Origin: JBGANR01 sp044222225
Lineage (GTDB): Bacteria; Actinomycetota; Actinomycetes; Mycobacteriales; Mycobacteriaceae
Assembly: GCA_044222225.1 (NCBI GenBank)
Contig: JBGANR010000016.1
Coordinates: 62,001-126,000, forward strand
Reading direction: 5' to 3'
Length of the DNA stretch: 64,000 nucleotides
In this document: piece after piece, positions 47,348 through 56,176 of the stretch
Position numbering within the stretch: position 1 is the stretch's first letter
How the letters are laid out: every line of letters begins with the position of its first letter
The notes under the pieces: model-generated
Told to the model about the DNA's origin: nothing
The model's database searches: none
Seen by the model: the letters and a program-made list of their open reading frames with translations, nothing else
Translations under genes and position numbers: made by a program

Positions 47348-48630
47348 TCGCATCGCTCGTCGGCAGCCGCGCAGCCACTCGCAACAGCGCTACGCCACGC
47401 CGTACCGCCAGCACGCCGCCCCCGGCATCGCGGATCACCACAGACGGCCCCTCGCCCCGCCAGGTCGATCTCGACATCGAGACGGTCACCACCTCCGGTG
47501 ACCCGATACACGAAGTGCTCATTCACCAGGCTCAGCGTCTCGGTCGTCGCCCGCACCAGCCACGGATGGCGACGCCGCAGGCCGATGAGGTCCTGATAGG
47601 CGCGATGGACATCGGTGCCCCACGCCGCGAGTTCGGCCGGCGTCTCTGGAAACACCGGCCGGACGTCGTCGTCACCGCCGACACGTTCTTCCTTGACGCC
47701 GGTGTAACCCTGTTCGTCGCCGTAGTAGATCGACGGGATTCCGCCGACCGTCAGGAGAACCGCGGCAGCCACGACCGCGCCGTCGTGGCCGAGCGTGCTG
47801 GCGATGCGCGTCACGTCATGATTGCCGATGAAGGTGTTGGGCACGAAGGAACGAATGAACTCGTCGTGCCGTCCGAGATTCCATGCCAACTCGAAGAGAT
47901 TGCGGTCGGAAATGCTGGACCAGATCGCCTTCCACAGCTCGTACTGCGTCACCGAATCGACACTGGAATTCGCCACGAAAGCGCTGTAGTCACCGTGAAT
48001 CACCTCGCCGAGAATCCACGCGTCCGGGTGATCGGCACGTACGCGCGGCAGAACGGCAGCCCAGAACGCCGGGTCGACAGAATAGGCGGCGTCAAGACGC
48101 CAACCGTCGACTCCACGATCAAGCCAATGGTTCATCACCCGCACGGTGTAATCGATGGCCCGCCGGCTGCCGTGATTCAATCGAACGAGCGCTCCATGCC
48201 CCTCGAACACTCGCGGCTCCGGACCGCCGGGGGCGTTCCAGTCGATGTCGAACAGCGACGCAGCCTCACCCGCCGGGCCTTCGGCGAGTGCCTGTGCGAG
48301 CAGCGGGTGCTCGCGACCGACGTGGCTGAACACGCCGTCCAGCACCACACGCAGTCCACGCTCCCGACACCCCGCGATCAAGTGGTCGAAATCCTCGTCA
48401 TCGCCGAGGCGCGGATCGATACGGAACTGATCGACACTGTCATAGCCGTGGCTCGTGGACTCGAAGACCGGTCCGAGCAGCAGGCCGGACGTGCCGAGTT
48501 CGATCGCGTAGTCGAGCCACCCGCTCAACCGGCGCAATCGGGGGCCGACCGTCTGCTCACGATGGATCGGCGCCCCACAGAAGCCGAGTGGATAGACGTG
48601 CCACCACACCGCATGATCGACCCACGACAT
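47284..48630 (-). CDS. GH13 alpha-amylase-family glycosidase, C terminus probably shifted
   Basis: A protein of about 448 residues with catalytic Asp180 in DGWRLDAAYS, Glu209 in ILGEVIHGD and Asp272 in FIGNHDVTRIAS. It starts WVDHAVWWHVYPLGF, typical of maltodextrin-acting GH13 enzymes without signal peptide. The ATG at 48630 follows TAGGAG. Near 47460 (GGGGCGAGG) the frame seems to slip: removing one G gives DLAGEGPSVVIRDAGGGVL, a sensible beta-domain end, whereas the current frame gives a Cys/Arg-rich tail into the chorismate mutase remnant. Activity depends on whether that base is real. Confidence 0.8.
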   Translation of the reverse strand: MSWVDHAVWWHVYPLGFCGAPIHREQTVGPRLRRLSGWLDYAIELGTSGLLLGPVFESTSHGYDSVDQFRIDPRLGDDEDFDHLIAGCRERGLRVVLDGVFSHVGREHPLLAQALAEGPAGEAASLFDIDWNAPGGPEPRVFEGHGALVRLNHGSRRAIDYTVRVMNHWLDRGVDGWRLDAAYSVDPAFWAAVLPRVRADHPDAWILGEVIHGDYSAFVANSSVDSVTQYELWKAIWSSISDRNLFELAWNLGRHDEFIRSFVPNTFIGNHDVTRIASTLGHDGAVVAAAVLLTVGGIPSIYYGDEQGYTGVKEERVGGDDDVRPVFPETPAELAAWGTDVHRAYQDLIGLRRRHPWLVRATTETLSLVNEHFVYRVTGGGDRLDVEIDLAGRGAVCGDPRCRGRRAGGTAWRSAVASGCAAADERCDQSVFACTEISGSMKASIIAR

Positions 48631-48673
48631 CCCGGCTCCTACCATCAGGCGTTATCGGACGTTCGGCTAGAGG

Positions 48674-49099
48674 CTACGCGTCCGGGTCCGTCACCTCACG
48701 CAGCACCGTCAACGCGTCCCGCAGGGCGGCCATCCGACGCGCACCGAGGAGTTCGGCCCATTCCTTCTCGACGGCCGCGGCCTCGGCGTTGCCGATCGCC
48801 ACCGCCTGCCGGCCAAGCTCGGTGAACCGGATGAGCCGGGCTCGCCGGTCATCGGGGTCGGCGACGCGCTCGACGACGCCCGCTCGTTCCAGCTGGTCGA
48901 CGAGTACGCCTGCGGTCTGCTTCGTCACCTGAGCCTGCGCGGCGAGCTCGGTGAGTCGCGTCCCCTCGGGACCGATCCGCGCGGCGATCCGTCCCTGCGC
49001 CAACGTGACGTCGAACCCGGCCGCCTCCACGGCCGCGTGTACCCGTCGCTCCATCGCCCGATGCGCGACGAACATGTCTACGCCGACGTTTCGCTTCAC
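48674..49099 (-). CDS. MarR-family transcriptional regulator
   Basis: A 141-residue winged-helix dimeric repressor. The recognition region is LTELAAQAQVTKQTAGVLVDQLE with the wing ADPDDRRARLIRF, the classic DxRxxR motif of MarR. The start is GTG 49099. It is divergent from the DinB-like gene, and two perfect palindromes lie between them, so it probably represses both. Confidence 0.9.
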   Translation of the reverse strand: MKRNVGVDMFVAHRAMERRVHAAVEAAGFDVTLAQGRIAARIGPEGTRLTELAAQAQVTKQTAGVLVDQLERAGVVERVADPDDRRARLIRFTELGRQAVAIGNAEAAAVEKEWAELLGARRMAALRDALTVLREVTDPDA

Positions 49100-49122
49100 G
49101 ATGGGCCCCTTCCCCCGATCTA

Positions 49123-49165
49123 GTCAGTCAGCTAGACTGACCAATATAGTCAGTCTAACTGACTA
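49123..49165. promoter_or_regulatory. Two palindromic operators between marR and the DinB-like gene
   Basis: Palindrome 1 is GTCAGTC-5-GACTGAC (49123-49141). Palindrome 2 is TAGTCAGT-3-ACTGACTA (49147-49165). Both share the half-site GTCAGT/ACTGAC and fit dimer binding of the adjacent MarR protein to the divergent promoters. Confidence 0.75.
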
Positions 49166-49194
49166 GGCATCGGCTCACTATGGAAGGCCACGCC

Positions 49195-49833
49195 ATGGAT
49201 CCCGACCCCGCCTGGGCCATCATCGCCGCCCAGCGCATCGCACTCGCCGACCTGCTCGACTCACTCACCGACGCCGAATGGGACACGCCGTCACTCTGTA
49301 CCGCCTGGCGCGTCCGCGACGTCGCCGCCCACGTGGCGAGCGTGACGCAACCGCCGCCGACGGCGACGCTCCTCCGTGAACTGATCAAAGCTCGCGGCAG
49401 CTATCACGGCCTGATTCGCAACGCGACGATCGACATCGCCGAGCGCATCGGCACCGATTCGGCACGAATGCTGCGCGAAAACGCCACCTCTCGCATCCTG
49501 CCGGGGCCGACGAACTACAAGAACATCCTCTTCGACACACTCATCCACGCGCAGGACATCGCGCGTCCGCTCGGCCGCGAGATGCCGATGGACCGCAGCG
49601 GCGCGGTGGACGGCGCCGAACGGGTCTGGCGCGTCGGCCTGCTCTTCGGCTCCCGTAGACGGTTCCGCGGCGTCCGCTTCGAGGCGACGGACGCCGACCT
49701 CACTCTCGGCGACGGCGCGCCGGCCCGCGGCCCGATCGCCGACATCCTGCTCGTCCTCACCGGCAGGCCGGCCGGTCTCGACGCGCTGACCGGTCCCGGG
49801 GCCGTGCAGGCCCGCCGGGCACTCACGGCCTGA
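49195..49833 (+). CDS. DinB-superfamily / maleylpyruvate-isomerase-like protein (TIGR03083 type)
   Basis: A 212-residue four-helix-bundle protein of the actinobacterial mycothiol-linked DinB group. The opening AWAIIAAQRIALADLLDSL and TPSLCTAWRVRDVAAHV are the family signature, the latter carrying the first metal-ligand His. A second helix has DTLIHAQDIARPLG with another His. It may be a thiol-dependent metalloenzyme; substrate unknown. ATG 49195 is preferred to 49180 because GAAGG lies 8 bases upstream. Likely repressed by the adjacent MarR. Confidence 0.8.
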   Translation: MDPDPAWAIIAAQRIALADLLDSLTDAEWDTPSLCTAWRVRDVAAHVASVTQPPPTATLLRELIKARGSYHGLIRNATIDIAERIGTDSARMLRENATSRILPGPTNYKNILFDTLIHAQDIARPLGREMPMDRSGAVDGAERVWRVGLLFGSRRRFRGVRFEATDADLTLGDGAPARGPIADILLVLTGRPAGLDALTGPGAVQARRALTA

Positions 49834-49839
49834 GCGCCC

Positions 49840-50745
49840 TCAGACCGTCGCGACTCGCAGCAACTCGGCGGCGGCCGCGGACGGCCGCGTCCCCCGCGGC
49901 CAGACAGCGGTGATGGGACGTGCCAGATCGAGGCCCCGCGTCGCGACGACGACGAGGCGCCCGAGCGCGACGTCGTCGGCGACGGCCCGACGGCTCGTCA
50001 CCGTCGGCGGCGAGCCGGGGGCGGCGACCATCGCGCGGATCGCGGCCGTCGTCGGCAGTTCCGCCGCGGGCTCGGCAAGCGCGAGCGGCTCGGTCTGCGC
50101 GGCCAGCGCGCGCTCCACCGCGCGGCGCGTGCCCGAACCCGACTCACGCACGACGAGCGGCGTCGTCGCCAGCATCCGCGGCGTGATCGGACGCTGCCGA
50201 GCGGCCCACGGATGCCGCGGACCGACGGCGACCACGAGTTCGTCGACCCCCAACCGACGTGTCTCCAGATCGCCGGGGACGTCGGGCGTCTCGACGACGC
50301 CGAGGTCGACCCGCCCGCGCCGGACGTCGGCGACGACGGCGTCGCTGTTCTCGGCGTACAACTCCGTCGACAACGTGCCGCCGGCGCCGCGCAAGGCCGC
50401 GAGCCATCGCGGCACGAGGTATTCGGCGACAGTGAGGCTCGCCGCCACACGCAACCTTCCGCCGCCCGTCCGCCGCAGCGCGGCCAGCGACTCAGCGACC
50501 TCGTCGGCCGCTGCAAGCAACGGCAGCGACCATTCGACGACGAGCGCGCCGGCGTCGGTGAGCCGCGCGCCCCGCCGATCGCGGCTGACGAGCGGCGTCC
50601 CGACCCGTCGCTCCAGCCTGGCCACCCGCGCCGAGACGGCCTGCTGGGTGACACCGACCGCCCGTGCCGCCGACGTCAGGCTGCCCGACTCTGAGATGAT
50701 GCGCAGCACTCGCAATGCGGTGAGATCGACGTCGTCCCCGGTCAC
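49840..50745 (-). CDS. LysR-family transcriptional regulator
   Basis: A 301-residue regulator with the N-terminal HTH (ESGSLTSAARAVGVTQQAVSARVARLE) and a periplasmic-binding-protein-like effector domain. The start is GTG 50745 with AAGGAG upstream. Divergent from the TDT transporter, which it probably activates in response to the transported anion (sulfite, C4-dicarboxylate or similar; inference). Confidence 0.92.
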   Translation of the reverse strand: MTGDDVDLTALRVLRIISESGSLTSAARAVGVTQQAVSARVARLERRVGTPLVSRDRRGARLTDAGALVVEWSLPLLAAADEVAESLAALRRTGGGRLRVAASLTVAEYLVPRWLAALRGAGGTLSTELYAENSDAVVADVRRGRVDLGVVETPDVPGDLETRRLGVDELVVAVGPRHPWAARQRPITPRMLATTPLVVRESGSGTRRAVERALAAQTEPLALAEPAAELPTTAAIRAMVAAPGSPPTVTSRRAVADDVALGRLVVVATRGLDLARPITAVWPRGTRPSAAAAELLRVATV

Positions 50746-50756
50746 CGTTCTCCTTC

Positions 50757-50773
50757 CACAATCTTTGATTGTG
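50757..50773. promoter_or_regulatory. Candidate LysR operator
   Basis: The inverted repeat CACAAT-5-ATTGTG lies between the divergent lysR and TDT genes, 12 bases upstream of the lysR start. It contains the T-N11-A pattern usual for LysR sites. Confidence 0.55.
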
Positions 50774-50828
50774 ACGTCCTCAGCATATCGCCGTTCCGGA
50801 ACCGGCCCCGCCGAACCACGCTGGAACC

Positions 50829-51956
50829 ATGACCGTCACCGCGCCCACGACCACCCGGCCGCTCGACGGCGTCGTCGCCCGGCTCAGTCCCGGTTTCGAC
50901 GTCCCCACGCCGAACTGGTTCGCGACCGTGATGGGCACCGGATGCCTCGCGGTCTGCGCCGCGGCCGTACTCCCGGCGTCCCCGGCTCAGCGCGCACTCG
51001 GAACAGCGGCGTGGGCGCTCGCCTGCTGTCTGCTCGTGATCATCACGGTCGTGACCGCGGTCGGCTGGCACCGACGCCCACATGCGGCGCACGCCGTCCT
51101 TCGACACCCCGTCATGGCACATTTCCTCGGCGCCGCTCCGATGGGCGTGCTGACGGTCGGCACGTCGACACTGATGTTCGGCCACGCGGTTCTCGGCGCC
51201 GCGACGATCCCGGTCGCGGTCGCGCTGTGGTGCGTCGGCACCGCACTCGGACTCGCCGGATTCGCGTGGATCACCGCCGTCGTTCCGCCGTGGTCCGTCA
51301 CTGACTGTCCGGTACCTGTCGCTGAGCGGCGCAACGCGTCGATAGTCGCCGCGTCGACCCGCTCAGCGACAGATTTCGGCAGACCGACCGCCGGACGTCT
51401 CATGGCGATCGTCCCGCCGATGGTGTCGGCCGCCGGCGGAGCGCAACTCGCACTGCACGTCCCCGCGCTCCGGACGCCGCTCCTCGCGGCCTCATACGCA
51501 CAGTTCGTGCTGGTCATCGTGGGTGCCGCACCGATCATCGTCGCCATCACGGCGGAGGTGTTCCGCAACGGCCCCGGCCCGGCCGATCGCCTGCCGACGC
51601 TGTGGATCGTGCTCGGCCCGCTCGGGCAGTCGGCGACCGCCGCGCTTCTGCTCGGCGAATCGTCCGGCGACCGGCTGTACGAGGGCTACGCCACCGCTGC
51701 GCTTCTCATCGCCGCCGTGTGGTCCGTCGTGGCCGGACGGCACATCGCTCGCGCGATCCGCCGCGGCCTGCCCTTCTCGATGACGTGGTGGTCGTTCACC
51801 TTCCCGCTTGGAACCTGCGTGACGGGCGTCGCGGGCCTCGCCCGGCACACCGGGTCGGCGTGGCTCGCCGGGCTCGCCGCCGCGCTGTTCGTCGCACTCG
51901 TCGCCGCCTGGGTGGTCGTCGCCGTCCGGACCGTGCGGCGCGTCGCGGGCCGCTGA
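50829..51956 (+). CDS. TDT/SLAC1-family anion transporter
   Basis: A 375-residue protein with about ten hydrophobic helices, beginning LSPGFDVPTPNWFATVMGTG, the hallmark of the tellurite-resistance/dicarboxylate transporter family. Relatives export sulfite or import C4-dicarboxylates. The loop after VVPPWSV contains about 19 residues encoded by a 57-bp palindromic segment that looks inserted in frame. Divergent LysR regulator upstream. Confidence 0.85.
   Translation: MTVTAPTTTRPLDGVVARLSPGFDVPTPNWFATVMGTGCLAVCAAAVLPASPAQRALGTAAWALACCLLVIITVVTAVGWHRRPHAAHAVLRHPVMAHFLGAAPMGVLTVGTSTLMFGHAVLGAATIPVAVALWCVGTALGLAGFAWITAVVPPWSVTDCPVPVAERRNASIVAASTRSATDFGRPTAGRLMAIVPPMVSAAGGAQLALHVPALRTPLLAASYAQFVLVIVGAAPIIVAITAEVFRNGPGPADRLPTLWIVLGPLGQSATAALLLGESSGDRLYEGYATAALLIAAVWSVVAGRHIARAIRRGLPFSMTWWSFTFPLGTCVTGVAGLARHTGSAWLAGLAAALFVALVAAWVVVAVRTVRRVAGR
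51316..51372. repeat. In-frame 57-bp palindromic element inside the TDT gene
   Basis: Perfect 14-bp arms CTGTCGCTGAGCGG and CCGCTCAGCGACAG flank a 29-base centre. The length is divisible by three, so the reading frame is kept. The flanking protein reads on as a normal TDT loop (VVPPWSV / DFGRPTAGRLM). It could be a small palindromic (REP/MITE-like) insertion. Confidence 0.7.
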
Positions 51957-51964
51957 CGCCTGCA

Positions 51965-51984
51965 CTATGCACTTGATTGCATAG
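51965..51984. promoter_or_regulatory. PadR operator
   Basis: The inverted repeat CTATGCA-6-TGCATAG lies 24 bases before the padR start. ATGCA/TGCAT half-sites are known for PadR proteins, so this is a likely autoregulatory operator. Confidence 0.7.
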
Positions 51985-52008
51985 CAACAAGGCGTATAGT
52001 CCGACGAT

Positions 52009-52584
52009 GTGAGCATCGAGCACGCCATCCTCACGTCGCTCGCTGAGCGCCCCGGGACCGGCTACGAACTGAGCAGACAGTTCGACCGGTCGATCGGGCA
52101 TTTCTGGTCCGCGACCCACCAGCAGACCTACAAGACGCTCAAGAAGCTCCATGACCAGGGTCTTGTCGAGTTCCAGACCGTGCCGCAGGACGGCCGTCCG
52201 GACAAGAAGGTGTACACGCTCTCGGAGGCCGGGCGTCGCGAGTTGCGTGACTGGGTCGGACGCCCGGCCGGTGCCTGGCGACTGCGCGACGAGCTGTCGG
52301 TGAAGATCCGCGCCGCGTCGTTCGGCGATGTCGAGGCGGTCATCGCCACCGTCAAGGCGCGTCGTGAACTGTTCGCCGACTACCTCGCCGCCTATGAGGG
52401 TTACGCCGACGAGTTCCCCGATCCCGCCTCACTGCACGGCTCCAAGCTGCACCGCTACCTCGTGCTGCGCGGCGGCATCACGCTCGCCGACGCGATGGTC
52501 GCCTGGTGCGACGAGGTCATCGCCGGCCTCGAATCCGACCGTGTCTCCGAACAGCCCCCGGGGCACGACCGATCAGACGAATGA
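52009..52584 (+). CDS. PadR-family transcriptional regulator
   Basis: A 191-residue regulator with the PadR winged helix at the N terminus (SIEHAILTSLAERPGTGYELSRQFD, TYKTLKKLHDQGLVE, DKKVYTLSEAGRREL) and the C-terminal helical dimerisation domain (Vir_act_alpha_C type). GTG start at 52009. It is 8 bases upstream of the dienoyl-CoA-reductase-type gene and probably controls it as one operon through the ATGCA palindrome. Confidence 0.92.
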   Translation: MSIEHAILTSLAERPGTGYELSRQFDRSIGHFWSATHQQTYKTLKKLHDQGLVEFQTVPQDGRPDKKVYTLSEAGRRELRDWVGRPAGAWRLRDELSVKIRAASFGDVEAVIATVKARRELFADYLAAYEGYADEFPDPASLHGSKLHRYLVLRGGITLADAMVAWCDEVIAGLESDRVSEQPPGHDRSDE

Positions 52585-52591
52585 AGGTCCC

Positions 52592-54625
52592 ATGAACAGC
52601 CCATACCCGCACCTCTTCTCACCACTTCGGCTCGGCTCGATGACGCTGCGCAATCGCATCGTCATGGGCTCGATGCACACCGGGCTCGAGGATCGCATCT
52701 GGGACGTCCCCAAGCTCGCGGCGTACTACGCCGAACGGGCGAAGGGCGGCGCCGGGCTCATCGTCACCGGCGGTATCGCGCCGACTCGCACCGGCCTGCT
52801 GCTGCCCTTCGCCAACTCGATGACCAATCACGTCGACGTCCTCCGCCATCGACAGCTGACGTCCGCGGTGCACAAGCACGACGGCAGGATCGCAATGCAG
52901 ATCCTGCACGCGGGCCGCTACGGCTACACGCCGCTCAAGTTCGGCCCGACGTGGCAGAAGTCGCCGATCCACCCGTTCCAGACCATCCGCATGCCTGACG
53001 CCGTCGTCAAGGCGACGATCTGGAGCTTCGGACACGCCGCAAAACTCGCCAAGCGCGCCGGCTACGACGCCGTCGAGATCATGGGCGGCGAGGGCTACCT
53101 CATCAACCAGTTCCTCTGCGAGCACAGCAACGGTCGCACCGACGCCTGGGGCGGCTCGCCGGAGAAGCGGCAGCGGTTCGCCGTCGAGGTGCTGCGGGCC
53201 GTCCGTAAGGCGGTCGGCGACGAGTACCCGGTCATCTTCCGGCAGTCGATCGCCGACTTCGTTCCGGACGGGCAGACGTGGGAGGACATCGTGCTGCTCG
53301 CCAAGTCCTTCGAACAGGAGGGCGTGACGGCGATCAACACGGACATCGGCTGGCACGAGGCGCAGGTGCCGACGATCGTCACCTCCGTGCCGCGCGGCGC
53401 ATTCGTCCGATACACCGAGGCGCTCGCCGACGAGGTCGGTGTGCCCGTGATCGCATCGAACCGGATCAACACACCCGAGGCCGCCGAGGAGATCCTCACC
53501 CGAGGCAAGATCGACCTCGTCTCGATGGCCAGGCCGCTGCTCGCCGATCCGGACTTCGCCAACAAGGCGGCGGCCGGCCGCGCCGACGAGATCAACACCT
53601 GCATCGCGTGCAACCAGGCCTGCCTCGACCACGCCTTCGTCGGCAAAAAGGTGTCCTGCCTGCTCAATCCGCGGGCCGGACGCGAGACGACGCTCGTCCT
53701 CGGGCCGACGCGCCGGCGCCGGTCGGTGGCGGTGGTCGGAGCCGGTCCGACCGGCCTGGCGGCCGCGACGAATCTCGCCGAGCGCGGACACGCGGTCACC
53801 CTGTTCGAGGCCGCCGACGACGTCGGCGGCCAGTTCGCCATAGCCGCGCGGATCCCCGGCAAGGAGGAGTTCGCCGAGACGCTGCGCTACTTCCGGCGCC
53901 GGCTCGAGGTCACCGGCGTCGACGTCCGGCTCGGCGTCCGGATCACGGCAGAGGACCTCGTCTCCGGCGGGTACGACGACGTCGTCCTCGCCACCGGCGT
54001 CATCCCGCGGATGCCGGACATCGCCGGGATCGACGACGCACGCGTCGTCACCTACGCCGACGCCGTTCTCGGCCGCAAGCCGGTCGGCGACCGCGTCGCC
54101 GTCATCGGCGCCGGCGGCATCGGATTCGACGTCACCGAGTTCCTCACGACGCCGTCCTCCCCCACCCTCGATCTGCCGGCCTGGGAGGCGGAATGGGGCG
54201 TCACCCGGGACGGACGCGTCCCCGGCTTCCTCGTCAAGCCGCATGTCGAGCCGAGCGCCCGCACCGTCTACCTGCTGCAACGCAAGACGAGCCGGCAGGG
54301 TCGCGGCCTCGGCAAGACGAGCGGCTGGGTGCACCGCGCGACCGTCAAGGCCAAGGGCGTCGAGCAGCTCTCGGGCGTGCGCTACGACAGGATCGACGCA
54401 GACGGACTGCACATCAGCTTCGACGACGAGGTCGGCGCTCCGCCGCGCGTGCTCGACGTCGACACGATCGTGCTGTGCGCCGGCCAGGAGTCCGTGCGGG
54501 ACCTGCTCGACGAGCTCACCGTGGCCGGGGTGACGACGCACGTCATCGGCGGCGCCGATGTGGCCGCCGAACTCGACGCGAAGCGCGCAATCCGGCAGGC
54601 GACCGAGCTCGCCGCCGCGATCTGA
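52592..54625 (+). CDS. fadH: 2,4-dienoyl-CoA reductase-type NADPH flavin oxidoreductase
   Basis: A 677-residue enzyme with an N-terminal FMN barrel (LFSPLRLGSMTLRNRIVMGSMHTGLE), a complete four-Cys iron-sulfur motif (CIACNQAC and a later Cys in KVSCLLNPRAG) and a C-terminal FAD/NADPH half (VVGAGPTGLAAATNLAERG, VIGAGGIGFDVTEFL). It reduces 2,4-dienoyl-CoA intermediates of unsaturated fatty-acid beta-oxidation. Compared with the relative at 4503-6530, this one keeps all four iron-sulfur ligands. The operon partner is PadR, 8 bases upstream. Confidence 0.9.
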   Translation: MNSPYPHLFSPLRLGSMTLRNRIVMGSMHTGLEDRIWDVPKLAAYYAERAKGGAGLIVTGGIAPTRTGLLLPFANSMTNHVDVLRHRQLTSAVHKHDGRIAMQILHAGRYGYTPLKFGPTWQKSPIHPFQTIRMPDAVVKATIWSFGHAAKLAKRAGYDAVEIMGGEGYLINQFLCEHSNGRTDAWGGSPEKRQRFAVEVLRAVRKAVGDEYPVIFRQSIADFVPDGQTWEDIVLLAKSFEQEGVTAINTDIGWHEAQVPTIVTSVPRGAFVRYTEALADEVGVPVIASNRINTPEAAEEILTRGKIDLVSMARPLLADPDFANKAAAGRADEINTCIACNQACLDHAFVGKKVSCLLNPRAGRETTLVLGPTRRRRSVAVVGAGPTGLAAATNLAERGHAVTLFEAADDVGGQFAIAARIPGKEEFAETLRYFRRRLEVTGVDVRLGVRITAEDLVSGGYDDVVLATGVIPRMPDIAGIDDARVVTYADAVLGRKPVGDRVAVIGAGGIGFDVTEFLTTPSSPTLDLPAWEAEWGVTRDGRVPGFLVKPHVEPSARTVYLLQRKTSRQGRGLGKTSGWVHRATVKAKGVEQLSGVRYDRIDADGLHISFDDEVGAPPRVLDVDTIVLCAGQESVRDLLDELTVAGVTTHVIGGADVAAELDAKRAIRQATELAAAI

Positions 54626-54634
54626 CCCGAGCGC

Positions 54635-54711
54635 GCGTCATATCGAGCGCCGTAGAGCGTCGTCGCGACGATTATTGTCGCGACGATGCCCAGAGGCGCC
54701 CGATATGACGC
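54635..54711. repeat. 77-bp imperfect palindrome between fadH and the SDR gene
   Basis: Outer arms GCGTCATATCGAGCGCC and its complement with one mismatch (17 bp) enclose an inner perfect hairpin TCGTCGCGAC/GTCGCGACGA with a 7-base loop. It ends 24 bases before the SDR start. It could terminate fadH, bind a regulator, or be a small palindromic element. Confidence 0.6.
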
Positions 54712-54735
54712 CGCCCGCCGACACCAGGAGCCGCC

Positions 54736-55542
54736 ATGCCCGTCCCTGCCCCGTCCACCGGCCGTTGGGCCGTCGTCACCGGCGCGTCGTCCGGGATCGG
54801 CGCGGCGCTGGCCGCCGAACTCGCCGCCCGCGGTTACGACGTGCTCATGGTGGCCCGACGCGCCGACCTCATGGAGGCGGCGGCCGCTGACCTGCGAGAA
54901 CAGTATGGCGTGGCGGTCCGAGTCCGTCCGACCGACCTGTCGGACTCGGCACAGACTGCCGAGCTGGCAACCGAACTCACCGAACTCGACGTCGCCGTCC
55001 TCTGCAACAACGCCGGCATCGCGACGTTCGGACCGGTCGCCGGTCTCGACGCAGAGTACGAGCGGGCGCAGGTGCGCCTCAACGTCGAGGCCGTGCACAC
55101 GTTGACGCTGGCCGTCCTGCCCGGCATGGTCGACCGTCGCGGCGGCGGAATCCTCATGGTCGGTTCGGCGGCCGGCAACATGCCGATCCCCAACAACGCG
55201 ACCTACGCGGCGACGAAGGCGTTCGTCAACACCTTCTCGGAATCATTGCGCGGCGAACTCAAGGACAGCGGCGTCAACGTGACGCTCCTCGCGCCGGGCC
55301 CGGTGCGCACGGCCGATCCCGACCCCGCCGACGCGAGCATCGTCGACCGCATGGTGCCCGGTTTCCTGTGGAGCTCCACGGAGTCCGTCGCCCGCGATTC
55401 CCTCGACGCCCTCGGCCGAAACAAGATGCGCGTCGTGCCGGGCGTGCTCTCCAAGGCGATGTCGGTGGCCGGCGGATACAGTCCCCGCGCAGTCGTCGCG
55501 CCGGTCGTCGGAGGGTTCTACCGCAAGCTCGGCGCCGAGTGA
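54736..55542 (+). CDS. Short-chain dehydrogenase/reductase (Rv2509-like)
   Basis: A 268-residue NAD(P)-dependent oxidoreductase. Motifs: VTGASSGIG cofactor loop, NNAGI, the catalytic Ser (VGSAAG) and Tyr-x-x-x-Lys (YAATKAF). Length and position before orn match Rv2509 of M. tuberculosis; related mycobacterial SDRs act in mycolic-acid or cell-wall lipid reduction, but the substrate here is not shown. Confidence 0.88.
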   Translation: MPVPAPSTGRWAVVTGASSGIGAALAAELAARGYDVLMVARRADLMEAAAADLREQYGVAVRVRPTDLSDSAQTAELATELTELDVAVLCNNAGIATFGPVAGLDAEYERAQVRLNVEAVHTLTLAVLPGMVDRRGGGILMVGSAAGNMPIPNNATYAATKAFVNTFSESLRGELKDSGVNVTLLAPGPVRTADPDPADASIVDRMVPGFLWSSTESVARDSLDALGRNKMRVVPGVLSKAMSVAGGYSPRAVVAPVVGGFYRKLGAE

Positions 55543-55576
55543 AGTAGCCCTGACCTGCACGTCTACGATGGTCCGA

Positions 55577-56176
55577 ATGCAGGACAAACTCGTCTGGATC
55601 GACTGCGAGATGACCGGCCTGGACCTCGGCGGCGACAAGCTGATCGAGATCGCCGCGCTCGTCACCGATTCCGACCTCAACATCCTCGGTGACGGCGTCG
55701 ACGTCGTCATCCACGCCGACGCCGCATCCCTGGACGGGATGAACGAGGTCGTCCGCAAGATGCACGCGGCGTCCGGGCTCACCGACGAGGTCCGGGCGTC
55801 CACGACGACGCTCGCCGACGCCGAACGCCTGGTACTCGACTACATCAAGACGTTCGTGCCGCAGCCGAGGTCGGCGCCACTCGCGGGCAACAGCATCGCG
55901 ACGGACCGCGGCTTCATCGCCCGCGACATGCCGGCTCTCGACGCGCATCTGCACTACCGGATGGTGGACGTCAGCTCGATCAAGGAGCTCACGCGGCGCT
56001 GGTACCCGCGGATCTATTTCGGGCAGCCGGAGAAGGGCCTCGCCCACCGCGCGCTCGCCGACATCCGGGAGTCGATCCGCGAGTTGCGCTACTACCGCGC
56101 GACGGCCTTCGTCCCCGATCCGGGGCCGACGACGGAGCAGGTCGCCGCCGTGACGTCGGCGATCGGACCGGCCTGA
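55577..56176 (+). CDS. orn: Oligoribonuclease
   Basis: A 199-residue 3'-5' exonuclease that degrades 2-5-mer RNA to mononucleotides and finishes cyclic-di-GMP (pGpG) turnover. DEDD motifs: WIDCEMTGLD (Asp, Glu), GNSIATDRGFI (Asp) and HRALADIRES (His, Asp). ATG 55577 (MQDKLVW) matches the family start; TACGAT seven bases upstream fits a leaderless promoter. The tRNA-His gene follows, as for Rv2511 and hisT. Confidence 0.96.
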   Translation: MQDKLVWIDCEMTGLDLGGDKLIEIAALVTDSDLNILGDGVDVVIHADAASLDGMNEVVRKMHAASGLTDEVRASTTTLADAERLVLDYIKTFVPQPRSAPLAGNSIATDRGFIARDMPALDAHLHYRMVDVSSIKELTRRWYPRIYFGQPEKGLAHRALADIRESIRELRYYRATAFVPDPGPTTEQVAAVTSAIGPA

